A stretch of 46,821 nt of DNA from Chara braunii (GCA_003427395.1 BFEA01000191.1:289478-336298); one strand, 5' to 3'. Counted from the first letter of the stretch, positions 20,085 to 30,889 are shown. A program made the numbers and translations. Notes: generated from the letters alone by a model not told the origin.

Positions 20085-20580
20085 ACTGAGATCCATAATC
20101 GCCAGTGATTTGCTCACTGCAAGGTAAGTAACCAAGAGAGAAGGAACCAATTTCAGGACTTCTACCCTCCTCTCTGTCTCATATGTCCCCTTGTATGCGC
20201 CATAGATCGCTCTTCATCCCATAGGTCCCTCGCTATCCCACTCGTTCCTTAGTGAGATCCATAATCGCCAGTGATTTGCTCACTGCAAGGTAAGTAACCA
20301 AGAGAGAAGGAAGCAATTTCAGGACTCCTACCCTCCTCTCTGTCTCATATGTCGGTGTCTGTCCCATAGATCGCTCTCAGTCCGATAGCTCCCTCGCTAT
20401 CCCACGCGTACCTTAGTGAGGTCCATAATCGTCAGTGACTTGCTCACTAGAAGATAAGTAGTCAAGAGAGAAGGAACCGATTTTAGCATTGTAACCTCCT
20501 CTCTGTCTCATATGTCCGCTTGTATGTGCCATAGATCGCTCTCCGCCCCATAGGTCCCTCGCTATCCCACTCGTCCCTTG
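20085..20580. repeat. 165-bp tandem repeat, three units, each with a splice-donor-like site
   Basis: Units begin at about 20085, 20251 and 20415. They share GAGATCCATAATCG, AGTGAYTTGCTCACT, AAGAGAGAAGGAA, CCTCCTCTCTGTCTCATATG, ATAGATCGCTCT and CCCTCGCTATCCCAC. Units 1 and 2 contain CTGCAAGGTAAGTAAC, a textbook CAAG/GTAAGT donor; unit 3 has it mutated to AGAAGATAAGTAG. Confidence 0.9.
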
Positions 20581-20624
20581 ATGTCCCATAGGCCGCGTCT
20601 ATGTCCCGCAGATCACTCCGCCAC

Positions 20625-20733
20625 TACCTTCTTCCCCCGAATACAACGTACGGTCATTGTAGCTGTATTTGAGGCATCTTTCAGTCTAGATACAGCTATA
20701 ATGACAGTACGTTGTATTCGGGGGAAGACGGTA
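20625..20733. mobile_element. 109-bp MITE, copy 2
   Basis: The left arm starts TACCTTCTTCCCCCGAATAC and continues AACGTAC, GTCATTGTAGCTGTAT. The right arm is its complement (TACCGTCTTCCCCCGAATAC read inward). Same length and ends as 17954-18062 but a different centre. Confidence 0.85.
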
Positions 20734-21847
20734 GCAGGTAGTCGATTGAAGCTACACTGGACAACTGCCGAAGCAACATGAGCAGCAGATAAATCCGCCG
20801 ACACGGCAGAATAGCGGGCCAAGAGTACGCGATGCATTTGCCAAACGGAATGCTGCAAGCGAGAGGCTCAACAGTCACGCACCGCTGCCGCACGGGCTTC
20901 TGGAACTTCTAATGAAGGACAATCGTCTAATAACAGGACAATGGCAAATCGCAAAGAATCAATCTTCTGATAAATAATGAAAGGACAACTCATACCGTTG
21001 ACACATAACCCTAGCTGGAATCTGCCCCGAATGAATCCAAAACGACCTAAAACAACTAAATTAAATTTGAGCCCTACGACCCTGGGGTCAAACCCAAGTC
21101 ACCGATGAGATCCGCTGACGATTTCGATACGATTTGCGAGGTACGTTCTGCGGCAGCTTCTTTAATCATGACCGCACCCACACTCCCCTAGCATCATCAT
21201 ATGGTGGATCACCATTGGAGGGAGGAGCTAGCCTCGTCCTCTCAATGGAGCGGCACCATAGTCGCTCCGTGCGCTGGAACCTATTCGTAAGGAGATCCGT
21301 GTGATGGAAACCGGGTCCAGCGTCCCGAGGATACATCGTTAACTCAAGATCGGATCTTGTATACTTCTAAATAAACATTTATCAGTAAAACCTACAAGGC
21401 TACATGGAAGAACGATACCCAGAAGTAATTCACTTAGGATCTCGATTAAGGCAAAGAGTCTGTCGTTCCGCCACATAGAAAACCGTAGACGTCTACAAGC
21501 AAAAAAGGCCCAAAACCGCTCTCCTACCCAAAGGAAAGAGTTCCATCCATCCATTGATAGAGATCGCGTTCTCTACAGTAACAGAAAAGTGTGCAGTGGG
21601 CATACACTCCTATTCACGATGAGTCAAGGACCAGTACCTGCCGATAATTCTTCCAAATAATTACCCCCCCCCCCCGATGCGATCCCTTCGCGATACATTT
21701 GACAGTGTGCATTAACTGAAACAAAAGAACGGAATTCAGCAGGTAGCTAAACCAAAAGCCGAGGTAGGTGGGTGAAAGCTTCAAGTGATGGCGACCTACC
21801 ATCTGCTTGACAGAACGTCACGACAGTCATATAACCCTTCGTCGGAA
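20734..21847. other. PME downstream region without recognised gene
   Basis: Mixed DNA with a C run at 21664-21677 and one inverted copy of the GGAAACCGGGTCCAGCGTCC motif at 21305. It presumably holds the 3' end of the pectin methylesterase transcript. No polyadenylation site could be assigned. Confidence 0.4.
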
Positions 21848-23719
21848 TTACCCCCAGATCTTGGCCGGCACACCGATCTGAGCGAGCCATTCACCTCCAT
21901 GGATGAAGTTCTCCACCGTGTAGTCCTCCGCCTCCGCGTCCGTTAAACTACGGCTCCACCGGACGCGCTGCTCTGTGGCAGAACCGGGGCCCGAGTTCTT
22001 GTATTCATAGTACTGTGCGGTCTCGTGATTATCAGAACCCTTGCCCACCGTCGTCCAGATCATCCAGCCCTTGGGATCGATGCCGCCCAACTCGCAGAAC
22101 ATGAAGACGACCCGAGAGAACGGCTTCCATGGACGGCCCAGATACACGAAGCGATAAGGATGGTTTTGACCCATGAAGACGTGCTGGTCGGCACTGCCCT
22201 TATCGACCCTGCAACCACGGAACACGAACCCAGTTGGCTCGCTCTCGCTCGTGCGTGCTTGCGCGGTGACAGTGTTAGTCCCGTTCGTGCGAATGCTGTT
22301 GAGATCGCAATCCTGGTACACGGCGGCGGCGTTGCCGAAGACGTAGTCGACCGTTCCATCGACGCGGCACTGGTAGTAGTATTGCCAGCCGCTGTGGGAA
22401 TACAAGGTGTCTTGATGAGCCAGGAAATGGCACCCTACGAAAGCCGCTAGCCCGTCCCCCAGTGCGTTCTCCCTTTTGCTCAGACTTCGGAGAGACGCGC
22501 GGAGAGCGACGGCCTGTTGCACGGTGGCGCTCTGGCCGGCGTCATTCTCGAAAGTCATGTCTATAGCAAGAAATCCGCGGCCCTCCACGGCGAAGGTGGA
22601 CGTCTCCCTTGTGCGCAGCCCGGTCGTGCCCATTGGATTCGTGTAATCGTTCCACCTAATTATGGATCTATAGGGTCCCTCGCCGATGACCGTCAGCCCC
22701 CAGAGGTCCTTGGGAACGAGAACCTTCTCCCTGTACACGCCTGCCTTGATCTTGATCACGATCCGCCTGTCTGGTTTCCGAGACCGAAGATCTACTGCCG
22801 CATTAACTGCCTCCTGAACCTTCTTGAATTCCGCATCGCCGTTCGGACTGACAACGAAGTCTGGCTGGACGTTGCGATCGACTTCCGCCTGAGCAAGGAG
22901 TCTCCTTCGGTAAAGCCTCCGCCTCCCCCCCACCGCTCCCGCACCTTGGCCCACGTTTTTGACGACTGTCAAGGCGTTCGACAAATGGAACGAAAACGCC
23001 ACCGTGGAGTTGTACAACGTCGCCCCGAGGGTTCCGGAGAACAACCCGTCCGCCGTGGTAAACGACGCATCGACGGAGTCCGCCGAGCTCGTAGCATTGA
23101 AGGTGAGGTTCAGCGCCTCGAAGAGCGCCTCCGCACAATCCGCCGTCTCCGTTCTCAACGCAGCAAGCCCTTCTTTGGCGGCGTCGTAGTCCTTCTCGTC
23201 CGTAGCATTGACGATTCCTTCCAGCAGCGGGAGGCTGTCGTACAAGCTGGCGTTGCAGGCGCGAGCGGCAGCCTCCCAGGAGGTGTTGCGCGCCCTGAGG
23301 ACTAGATCGTCAATCCCCTGCTGCACGACGGTCATTTGCGAACGCGTAGCATTCAGAAGCCGGAGAGGGAAGGAAGCGATCGTCTTCAAGTCCACTGTGC
23401 TGTTGACGCTCAGGTCGCTTTGGTTGACACTCGCAAGGAGGGTTTGCACACACAGATCGGCATCATCGGCCCCTGTGCACGTGTTATTCACAGCGTCGCC
23501 AACCGTCAACGCAGCGTTTTGCGAGTTGCCGCCCTTCTTACCGTTGTGCCTCGTGACACCGACAGCAACCGCGACGATAAACAAAACGACTAGGGCAAGC
23601 ACGCAGGCCGTTATGAAACACCACTTCACGCCTTTCCGCCCACTCCTTACGGCCGCCTCACCGCCGCGGCCATGGAGAGGGGCACGGTCTCCATCACGAC
23701 CATCCTTCATCATGGGCAT
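21848..23719 (-). CDS. Pectin methylesterase with PMEI pro-domain (type I PME)
   Basis: This enzyme de-esterifies homogalacturonan in the cell wall. The 623-residue frame is intronless and opens with ATG. Residues 1-32 are hydrophilic, 33-55 a membrane/signal-anchor segment (WCFITACVLALVVLFIVA). Residues about 75-255 fit the PMEI-type inhibitor domain, with four Cys (81, 90, 155, 195) and many N-glycosylation sites. RRLY and RRLL at 267-275 match the dibasic processing motif that separates pro-domain and enzyme in plant PMEs. The catalytic part follows: GVYREKV, Q402 in QAVALR, HQDTLY (Q436, D437), GTVDYVFG (D458) and LGRPW (R529, W531), all active-site residues known for plant PMEs. An insertion of about 10 residues follows QAVALR. 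The protein ends in YTVENFIHGGEWL, as usual. Length is close to the family norm for type I. It appears functional and is the only intact host gene seen. Paralogue identity cannot be told. Confidence 0.95.
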   Translation of the reverse strand: MPMMKDGRDGDRAPLHGRGGEAAVRSGRKGVKWCFITACVLALVVLFIVAVAVGVTRHNGKKGGNSQNAALTVGDAVNNTCTGADDADLCVQTLLASVNQSDLSVNSTVDLKTIASFPLRLLNATRSQMTVVQQGIDDLVLRARNTSWEAAARACNASLYDSLPLLEGIVNATDEKDYDAAKEGLAALRTETADCAEALFEALNLTFNATSSADSVDASFTTADGLFSGTLGATLYNSTVAFSFHLSNALTVVKNVGQGAGAVGGRRRLYRRRLLAQAEVDRNVQPDFVVSPNGDAEFKKVQEAVNAAVDLRSRKPDRRIVIKIKAGVYREKVLVPKDLWGLTVIGEGPYRSIIRWNDYTNPMGTTGLRTRETSTFAVEGRGFLAIDMTFENDAGQSATVQQAVALRASLRSLSKRENALGDGLAAFVGCHFLAHQDTLYSHSGWQYYYQCRVDGTVDYVFGNAAAVYQDCDLNSIRTNGTNTVTAQARTSESEPTGFVFRGCRVDKGSADQHVFMGQNHPYRFVYLGRPWKPFSRVVFMFCELGGIDPKGWMIWTTVGKGSDNHETAQYYEYKNSGPGSATEQRVRWSRSLTDAEAEDYTVENFIHGGEWLAQIGVPAKIWG

Positions 23720-24890
23720 CCGGCTGGATCAAAGACCACTCCGCCGATCCCGTCCGATCAATCTCATCAAAAGCCACTCAGCCAAGCGGCTTACTTCCAG
23801 AACGCCTCCCAAATGCCTCGCCGCCTGTAAGAATACCGGAAGCAACTAATAAGATTATAAAAGAAAATCAACGGTATATCTCGATCTATATTATGGCTAT
23901 GGAGTATCCTCCCCACTTTCACGATACGATGGAGAACACCCCTGTGTCGTGCCCTCTGCGCTGACGAGTTAGGAAAAAGTCACGCCCCCCGTGACGGAGG
24001 AAAAGAGAGAATAGGCGCGCATCCCACGAGAACAGGCTTCGTTCAATCACAGATCTACAGCCACGGACCTCGACCACCTTCCCGCCACCTCGCAACGCTC
24101 TCCGCCGCTTCGCCGCCCGTCCGCTTTCGCCGCTCCTGGAACCTCCGAAATAACTCACCGCTTCTGGAACAGGCGTACAAAGGGGTTTGTGAAGTGAAGT
24201 GTCTATTCTATGGATCCAGGAATAGAACCCGAACAACGTGTTCTGCCGTCCCTGACGTTCGTGTCCGACGGACACCGTCAAATGCAGAGTAGTACCACCA
24301 TTTTTATCCCGACAAGAGGCCCGTAAATAGAACTCCGACCTTCGAGGCCGTCGGAAACAAGCCCGCATGGTGGACTCAGGCCGTCGATCTTCCTAATCGA
24401 CGGTTATAAACGAGGAATACCCGTGAGGGGGACTTCGCCCCACACATCTCCAGAAATTGGCCCACACACATCGCCAGAAATTGGCCGCTATCGATGCACC
24501 GCGTTCGCAGCTACTACGCCTACAGAAGTCGATGATAGTGGGACTTGGGCCCTGCTGACCAGACATTGGCAGGCGGGAAAAGAAAACACGGAGGGGAACC
24601 ACGCTGGTTCCTTCGCCTTCGTTCTTCCGCGTGCGGTGGCGCCCTAAGAACGCGGAGAAACTACAGCGATCGACAAGTGGACGACGATGGAAATGCCACC
24701 TTTTTTCGGGAACGAAATGCCAGAAGGTTAATCAACGGAGGACCGAGTTAGGACAGTCTGTCTCTTCAGGTGGACGATTTCGAATGTCACATGGTCAAGT
24801 CAATTGCCAACACTCTGAATGTATAGTGTCGCAAATCCGTTCAGATTCATATGGAATGTTGGCTATTGGTGACGTGCCGAGGCCCAATGA
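23720..24890. other. PME upstream region, no other gene recognised
   Basis: This probably contains the promoter and 5' leader of the minus-strand PME. I could not place a convincing TATA box on the minus strand. A short tandem of CCAGAAATTGGCC with CACACATC occurs at 24436-24484. The 149-codon minus frame at 23919-24368 is Arg-rich without recognisable domain. Confidence 0.4.
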
Positions 24891-24892
24891 TA

Positions 24893-25018
24893 GGGGGCCC
24901 GGGGCTATGGTAGGTCCCACTTGCACGAATTAAGAGATACTGACCGTAGATAGCAAAGATCAACGGCCCAAATCTCCTAATCCGTGCAAGTGGGACCTTG
25001 CCCCCGGAGAGGGCCCCG
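24893..25018. repeat. Inverted repeat of about 125 bp
   Basis: AGGTCCCACTTGCACGAATTA (24912-24932) is inverted at 24978-24998, and GGGGGCCCGGGG outside it pairs with CCCCCGGAGAGGGCCCC. The central loop is about 45 bp. It looks like a small foldback/MITE; no TSD found. Confidence 0.7.
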
Positions 25019-25489
25019 CGACACGGCACACGAAACGTGGGAAAAACGAGCGCACTTCGCGGAGAAACCGCAAAGACTCGCCTGTTTACTATTACTATGT
25101 ATAAAGCCTCGCTCCACTACTTTCGACATGTGCAAAACGAGAGTGAATCTTCCAGTAGAACATGGAAAGATGCACCGCCATGATTTTTGCCTCCTGTGCA
25201 CGTCTGAAGGAGTCAAGCAAGGCCCATCGTTATGAAACGCTACGAATGTACCGTTCCACATTATGCAGGCAAATGCACTCGTTTCCTTTTCGTTAGAGTG
25301 CCCTGTGACGAGGCCTTTCGACATGGATCTTGACGGACGATCGAAAGGGCACGTGAATCGAAAAAAAGGAAGGGAAGGTGGTGTCTCGTGACGGGAAAGG
25401 GTTAAAAGGGGTTTGACAACAAAGCTATGTTCGCAGCGGTCCCCTGTATAGGCCTTAGGAGTAGTGGTAGGTACTAGGTAGGCAGTGAA
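25019..25489. other. No recognised gene
   Basis: A minus-strand frame of 226 codons (24977-25657) runs through but has random-looking Ser/Phe/His-rich composition and overlaps the LINE fragment on the other strand. I do not count it. Confidence 0.4.
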
Positions 25490-25745
25490 GGTGAATTCAA
25501 AGCATTTGGAAGATGATGAAACACCAAAGGAGAATTTGAATGGAACAAGGATTGGATTTTGTATGGTATTCTTCCAAAAGCGGAATTTACGCTGTTCGAG
25601 GGATGGGGCTATGTGGCACTGGTTTGCAGAGGGGTGGTAATGCAGCAGATTTGGCAAGCTCGCAATTCAGTTATATTGAAGCAAGAGAAACTGAATGTCC
25701 AGCAACAACACAGGCAAATTCACTCCAATGAAGGTGCGTTGAACG
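25490..25745 (+). pseudogene. LINE C-terminal fragment (LINE E)
   Basis: The plus frame includes PKAEFTLFEGWGYVALVCRG then IWQARNSVILKQEKLN. This parallels the end of LINE D (EGTRKNRGWAYIAHVVRG…IWKDRNRARFEKRP), i.e. the region after the zf-RVT zinc finger of plant LINE ORF2. Only the last 80 or so codons remain. It is separate from LINE B, which starts downstream. Confidence 0.6.
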
Positions 25746-25929
25746 GAGGAGCGGCCGAAGCGGGCGGGTAGCGTAGCGCTCCGCCTCGGACCGTCGTCGT
25801 CGTTATCGACAGTGCTGCCCAGCCACGTCCTCTGCCATTAAGACGGAGAGTGGGAATGGCCGCCGCTACAACAGAGGCGTTTGGCCTTGGTTGCTCGGGT
25901 AGTCCTGTAGGGTAGACTAGGGTAGGTTT

Positions 25930-26444
25930 CTCCTGGTTTCTGATGTACTCGTTGAACGGACTAGGAATAAGTGGTCTAGGTGCATCTTCCTCGGATTAGC
26001 ACGACGTGATAACCTAGGAGAATTATTTTCCCTAACTCTGAAATTAGTGGGGAAACAGAGGGTCTTTATAGCTGCCGCCCAAGATAGAAGAGGATTGCAA
26101 ACCAAATGGCAAACGGGAGGTATATTCCCCCAACTCCATTGGTGACGGCAAGAACCGAGGAAAGACTAAGAGAATCTGTGGGCAGATTGCAAGGAGTTTG
26201 TCCGGACGATGCTTCGTTGGGGGAAGTTATTGAGGGTGCAGCGGGGAAACACTTCGTGGTCAACGGTCAAGTCAACGTAGTTAAGGAACTTCAAGCATGG
26301 TTGAAGGATCACACAGTCATAGTCACATTCCAAGGAGGAGCAAGGCAGTTGTCAAGGCAAGTGAAGGGAGACTTGATCACGGCATACGAAGATGGGTGGT
26401 TCGTGAGAAGACTTTTGGTGCAGATGCAGACCGAGGGAGGGTGA
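25930..26444 (+). pseudogene. LINE B ORF1-like region
   Basis: Two frames in succession (…LGARRDNLGELFSLTLKLVG-like before 26100 and MANGRYIPP…AYEDGWFVRRLL at 26106-26444) have protein-like composition and precede the endonuclease. ORF1 of plant LINEs lies here, but no RRM or CCHC is visible. A 20-bp block CAGATGCAGACCGAGGGAGG is duplicated at 26421 and 26456. Confidence 0.4.
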
Positions 26445-26499
26445 TCTTCAAGTCCAGATGCAGACCGAGGGAGGTGGCGAGTCGCAGGCACTGGTCCGC

Positions 26500-27195
26500 C
26501 CGCGTCCTCAATACCCGGTTAACTCCTGTAACTGGAGGGACCTTTCTCTACATTGGAGGGAGACTCACCCCTTGCCCCAAGGCCCATCTTCGATATCAGA
26601 TAGACCAACCAGACGCCACCTCGACAACTTGCTGATATGTGACCACCTGCTGCCGAGAGTAACAATTGTGAAGCACGCAAGTAGTGCACTTTCGGACCAC
26701 AAGCTAGTCACAACAGATATCAGACTTCAAGAGGGGTGTGAGAGGGGCAAAGTGTTCTTCATATTGAACAAGTAGGTTCTAGAGAACCCAGGGATCAGCA
26801 AACGGGTAGATGACCACATGAATAGATGGGAGTCTGCAAGAAACTACTTTGTTGATTTAGCAGAGTGGTTGGATGGAGGATTGGCAATTGTATCTCGAAT
26901 CCTGGACGTGTGCTTTCAAATTTTGGCGAAAGAAAGGCATGTGAAGGAAGCGGAATGCAGAAAAAGAGTAGAGGAAGTGGACGCACGTATAGAGGGTCAT
27001 CCCATATCAGCAATGGTGTGGGTTGCAGAAAGGGAATGCAGAATGGGGGGATGGGACAAGATCCAGAAGAACAAGCAGAAGAGATGGGCCGAGTTACTTA
27101 GGGAAAAAGGAATCGAGTGTCATGATCAGATGACGAAGGGAACTTTTCAGAAGCTGCTGCCGCGACGCACTCAGCAACATACAGTAGAACGTTGA
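26500..27195 (+). pseudogene. LINE B endonuclease end and linker
   Basis: RRHLDNLLICDHLLPRVTIV followed by ALSDHKLVTTDI carries the SDH motif that ends the apurinic-like endonuclease of LINE ORF2 (catalytic His). The following frame 26818-27195 is charged and helical (ERHVKEAECRKRVEEVDARI), as is typical for the linker before RT. A frame change near 26560 and a stop at 26773 break it. Confidence 0.75.
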
Positions 27196-27216
27196 CAACC
27201 CTTTGACTACAATGTC

Positions 27217-28430
27217 ATGAATGCCGCCACTGCTGCAGGCATGCTCCACTATGCAAAACTCTACTACGAGGATATCCTCACTTTGAGACGTCCACGGGAA
27301 GATCCAACAACGGACCTCTCAACCGGCTCGGACATGTGGGAGGATACGAATGTGAAATTGTCAGACACATCTAGTCTAGATCTTGATCGACCGGTCTCCC
27401 TGGAAGAACTGACACAGACAGTCATGTTCATGGCAAAGGGGAAATCCCCAGGCATTGATGGCCTATCTGTTGAGTTTTATAGTGCCACGTGGGGTACATT
27501 GGGTCCGAAGTTGGTCGAACTGTACAATCAGGTTTTAGTGGGGGGCCGTATGGGAAGAGGGATGACACATGCGGTGATTAATATGTTTTTCAAAAAGGGG
27601 GATAAGACAGAAGTCAGAAATCGGCGGCCAATCTCGCTGTTGAACGTGTCTTATAAAATCTTAGCCAAAACACTGACGTGAAGGTTGGGGCGCTATTGGT
27701 TGAAGGAGATCAGGGCGCGTTTGTTCAAGGGCGTTTGATATTTAATAACATAGTCACAGCGTTGGAGCTATTGGAATGGGTGCAGTCAGAGAGTATGAAT
27801 ACGGTCATTCTACGGTTAGACTTAGAAAAGGCGTACGATAAAGTTGGATGGTCGTCCGTGTTCACGACTCTGAGGAGAATGGGTTTGGCACACCTTTCTG
27901 TAAGTGGATTGTGGCAATATATAGGCTGTCAACGTCAGCGGTAATGATTAATAAACATTTGTCAGCGTCCTTCAAACTCACACGTTTGCTGCGGCAAGGC
28001 TGCCCGCTGGCCCCACTTCTTTTCGTGTTGGAGATGGAAGTCCTGCTTAACAGACTGCGGAGAAATCAAAGAATCAAAGGACAGACTTTGCACAGTGCAA
28101 AGTCAAGGCTCTTGCTGACCTCTTCGTCATCAGTGAGAACTCCAACGAATCCCTGTCTGCTCTGAAGGATACCCTTACGGAGTACTCGGCCCTGTCTGAA
28201 GCATCGGTTAACTGGAATAAATCGGTATTCCTTCTACCAGCACAGTTTGAACTTCCGGTGCAATGGGGGATGAAAAGGATCTTAGAAGGGGAGGAAAGGT
28301 TTCTAGGAGTTCTGGTCACCCTTCATATTGATGCTTCCACTCAAGGCCTGTTGTTGCAGCAAAGAATAGCAACAAGATTGAGATCATGGGGCGTGGTGTG
28401 GCATTTGTCGGTCATTGAGAGACGGTTAAC
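27217..28430 (+). pseudogene. LINE B reverse transcriptase, inactive
   Basis: KGKSPGIDGLSVEFYSATW, RRPISLLNVSYKILAK, LRLDLEKAYDKVGW and LRQGCPLAPLLF are the canonical LINE RT motifs. The catalytic YADD/FADD box is damaged: the aligned position reads LADLF, as if about two codons were lost. A TGA follows LAKTLT at 27679. The tail SVNWNKSVFLLP and the LSVIER segment follow before the inserted element. Confidence 0.85.
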
Positions 28431-28836
28431 GGAGACCCAAAATTTCAGCGTTTTTTTAATGCTATTTATAAAAAAAACAGAAACCCTTTTTAACCAAAAA
28501 TTGCATCATTCCGTAGAGTGCACACCATATTAACAAACCATTAGAAAAAAAATGAAAAAATAAAATAAAAACAGGGTGAAACAGTAAGGCAAATGTGCAC
28601 TTGAATGACATTTTGGATTCAGCGAATTTTCAAAATTTTTAGCGTTTTTGGAAATGGTCTTATCAGATAAAATTCCAATGCTCCAAATGAGACCAAATTT
28701 GGTACACAACAACCTTGAAGTAAGANAAAAACAGGCAAAAAAAAAAAAAAAAAAAACCATAAAATTTCATTCCCAAAGCCTAACTTCAGTTTTGGAGCTG
28801 TTACCCAGGAGCTGAAACTGGGGGGCCCCGTTAACC
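28424..28836. mobile_element. 413-bp TIR element nested in LINE B
   Basis: Inverted ends GGTTAACGGAGACCC (left) and GGTTAACGGGGCCCC (right, inward) each continue to TTTCAGC. The interior is AT-rich with an A tract and one n at 28726. LSVI precedes it and GKTLATNAALFS resumes after it, matching continuous LINE sequence. TCATTGAGAGA at 28412 and TCATTGGGAAA at 28848 probably represent a mutated TSD, which would place about 10 further bases inside the right end. Confidence 0.75.
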
Positions 28837-29460
28837 ACATGTGCGATCATTGGGAAAACATTAGCAACAAATGCGGCCCTTTTTTCTATAATGTGGTTCG
28901 TGAGTGCAGTTTGAGAGATGTCTGATAATGTTTGGAAGACCATCAAACAGTTGGTAGCACGCTTTATCCGAAAACTGAGAGCTAAAGAAGGGGAGGGTTG
29001 TTTGATAAAAGTTGCCTGGGACCTTTTGACCTTTCCGCAGTGTGAAAGAGGCTTGAACTTGGTGGACCCCATAAGTATGAACCAGGTCCAGCTCATCATG
29101 TGGCTGGTAAGAGTAGCTAACGTTGCAGTGAAGAAACACTAGATGGAGCTGGCGGAACAGATTTTCATGAAGGAGTGAGACTTGTGTCGACTGGAGGACG
29201 TTTGGTCTTGCATGTTCATCTAGTCTTTCCCAAGGAAGCGAGTGAAATCATGTTTCTCGCGAGAAGTCCTCAAAGCTTGGGGAAAGTTACCGCCAGATGG
29301 GCGAACTCAGCTGGGGACGAAAGAGGAAGTCCAAGACCAAATCCTCTTTGAAAATCCTAAGATCGTGAATGAACAGGCTCGCATGCATCACAACTGCCAA
29401 ATCCATCAATATTTTCCAAACATGTGGCAATGCTTCCACTATGCGCCGCAGTGAGTCTTG
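28837..29460 (+). pseudogene. LINE B post-RT region
   Basis: TNAALFSIMWFVSAV, VAWDLLTFPQCERGLNLVDP and QVQLIMWLVRVAN match the conserved post-RT segment of plant LINEs (usual KVAWxxxCxPKxxGGLGxxxP…N.ALL.KW). Further on, LKAWGKLPPDGR and ILFENPKIVNEQ parallel LINE A's PLVMGRILTQPLFKNPVI. Stops at about 29140 and 29178. Confidence 0.75.
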
Positions 29461-29577
29461 TATCCAATTTGTGGTCATCCATCTGTTGGCCACCTTCTAA
29501 TTGATGTCAATCTCTAGTGTTGCCAACTGATAGCCCAATTTAGTTGAGTATTGATGCATTGGTATCAGTTCGTGTCT

Positions 29578-30710
29578 CTATTTCATATTCTTCCATGCCC
29601 AGTTTCTCAGGTCCACTGACAATTGGTATGCAAGAAGAGACAGGCAATACGGTCTATAACTTTCACTGTGCTCCAACACACAGACTGCAGTCAGGTTTGC
29701 AAGAGGGGGGACCGGTAACTGTTGTGGAGCGACTGTAAGTTCGCCCCCCATTTCTGTCCTTCCTCCATGGGTCTCCCAACAGGGAAACTGAATGTCGGAC
29801 ACTGGTGAATAATCTTCCATCTTTCAAATAACCAATGACTCTTGTTCATTGTCAAGCTTATACCACATGTTTTTCTCGTATTGGAGTTTTTTTCGTAATG
29901 TGTCCATCCAGTCCTGCAACACCGCCTGTTGAAGTTGGGACAAATGTTCTCTTTGGTGCCATAGGCCAATCAAAGTCGGGCCGAGTTCTGAGAGAGGTTT
30001 CCAATTCTTACTTTGAACATCCCATATATCTGCAAGTGTTCCTATCCGTCGTGACATCCAGGTGTCACCAAATGCTCCTGGTCCAAAAAAATGAAACAGT
30101 TCCCCATTGAGGGATAAGATAACTGGGTTCTTGAAGAGGGGCTGAGTGAGAATCCGCCCCATAACCAAGGGTGGAGCGTGTAGTTGTGGAAACACCTGAA
30201 GCCAGGCTTTACTTGTTCCTACCCAGATTGCATTGGACATCCTATTCCTTAAGTAAGAAGAAAAGAAGATTGAACATCACATGTGTCTGACATCATGTCA
30301 GTTCCTGTATGTGAAAATCTCAAATTATGCCAACTTTGTCCATGCAGCAAAGGGGCCTGCCAGCACCGCCCTAGGAACCCACCTGCCCAGCAAGGCCGCT
30401 GCCTGACATTCCGGATCAAGCACCGAGAGTCCACCGTTCTTTTTGGTTTGTGTAATCACCTCCCACGCTACTTTAGGCAGGAAGTTATCATCGTTGATTT
30501 CTTCCTCCCACAGATAGTGAGTCAGTAAGTTACATATGACTCTAAGGGCTGTTAAATCCAATTGGAAAACAACTCTCTGGTACCAGATTGTCGACAAAAC
30601 TGAATTATTTATAACTATCACGCGGCCAAAAAAACTAACTTCTGTTTGTTTAGTCCATGGTTGCAACGCTGTTCTCATCGTTGCCAGAGTTTGAGATGCA
30701 TCTGTCATTA
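29578..30710 (-). pseudogene. LINE A post-RT region
   Basis: The frame at 30325-30708 reads SFFGRVIVINNSVLSTIWYQ then FLPKVAWEVITQTKKNGGLS, the standard LINE post-RT block. The frame at 29824-30240 continues HAPPLVMGRILTQPLFKNPV. A frame change near 30240-30325 and a last frame at 29691-29969 finish the ORF. No zf-RVT finger is visible. Confidence 0.8.
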
Positions 30711-30889
30711 TCTATGGAGTGAAGGATATCCTATGTCCCAACAGTCGATCATATCAAGTTCGCACTACCACCCTCAGTCCCCAGTCCGAGGGAGGAACTC
30801 CTGGTGGAATAAGGACTGAAGATTTGGCCCAGTTAACCGCTACCTGTGCGATATGACAAAAGAGTTTTACCGTTTCTTTTAGAGCCTAA

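Larger units (their letters stand above)
25930..29460 (+). mobile_element. LINE B, degenerate non-LTR retrotransposon
   Basis: Plus-strand pieces appear in order: an ORF1-like segment (25930-26444), endonuclease C-terminal end (26530-26775), a linker (26780-27195), reverse transcriptase (27217-28260), and post-RT region (28260-29460). It has several stops and frameshifts and carries the 413-bp TIR element at 28424-28836. It meets LINE A tail to tail near 29460-29500. No poly(A) tail was identified. Confidence 0.85.

Noticed and set aside
22025-23849. Long plus-strand frames antisense to the PME gene
   Set aside because: They mirror the GC-rich codon use of the real minus-strand gene, which has full domain matches; no motif on the plus strand.
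23919-24368. 149-codon Arg-rich frame upstream of PME
   Set aside because: No domain, no context and atypical composition; more likely the promoter region.
24977-25657. 226-codon minus frame
   Set aside because: Overlaps the inverted repeat and the LINE E fragment on the other strand; composition looks random.
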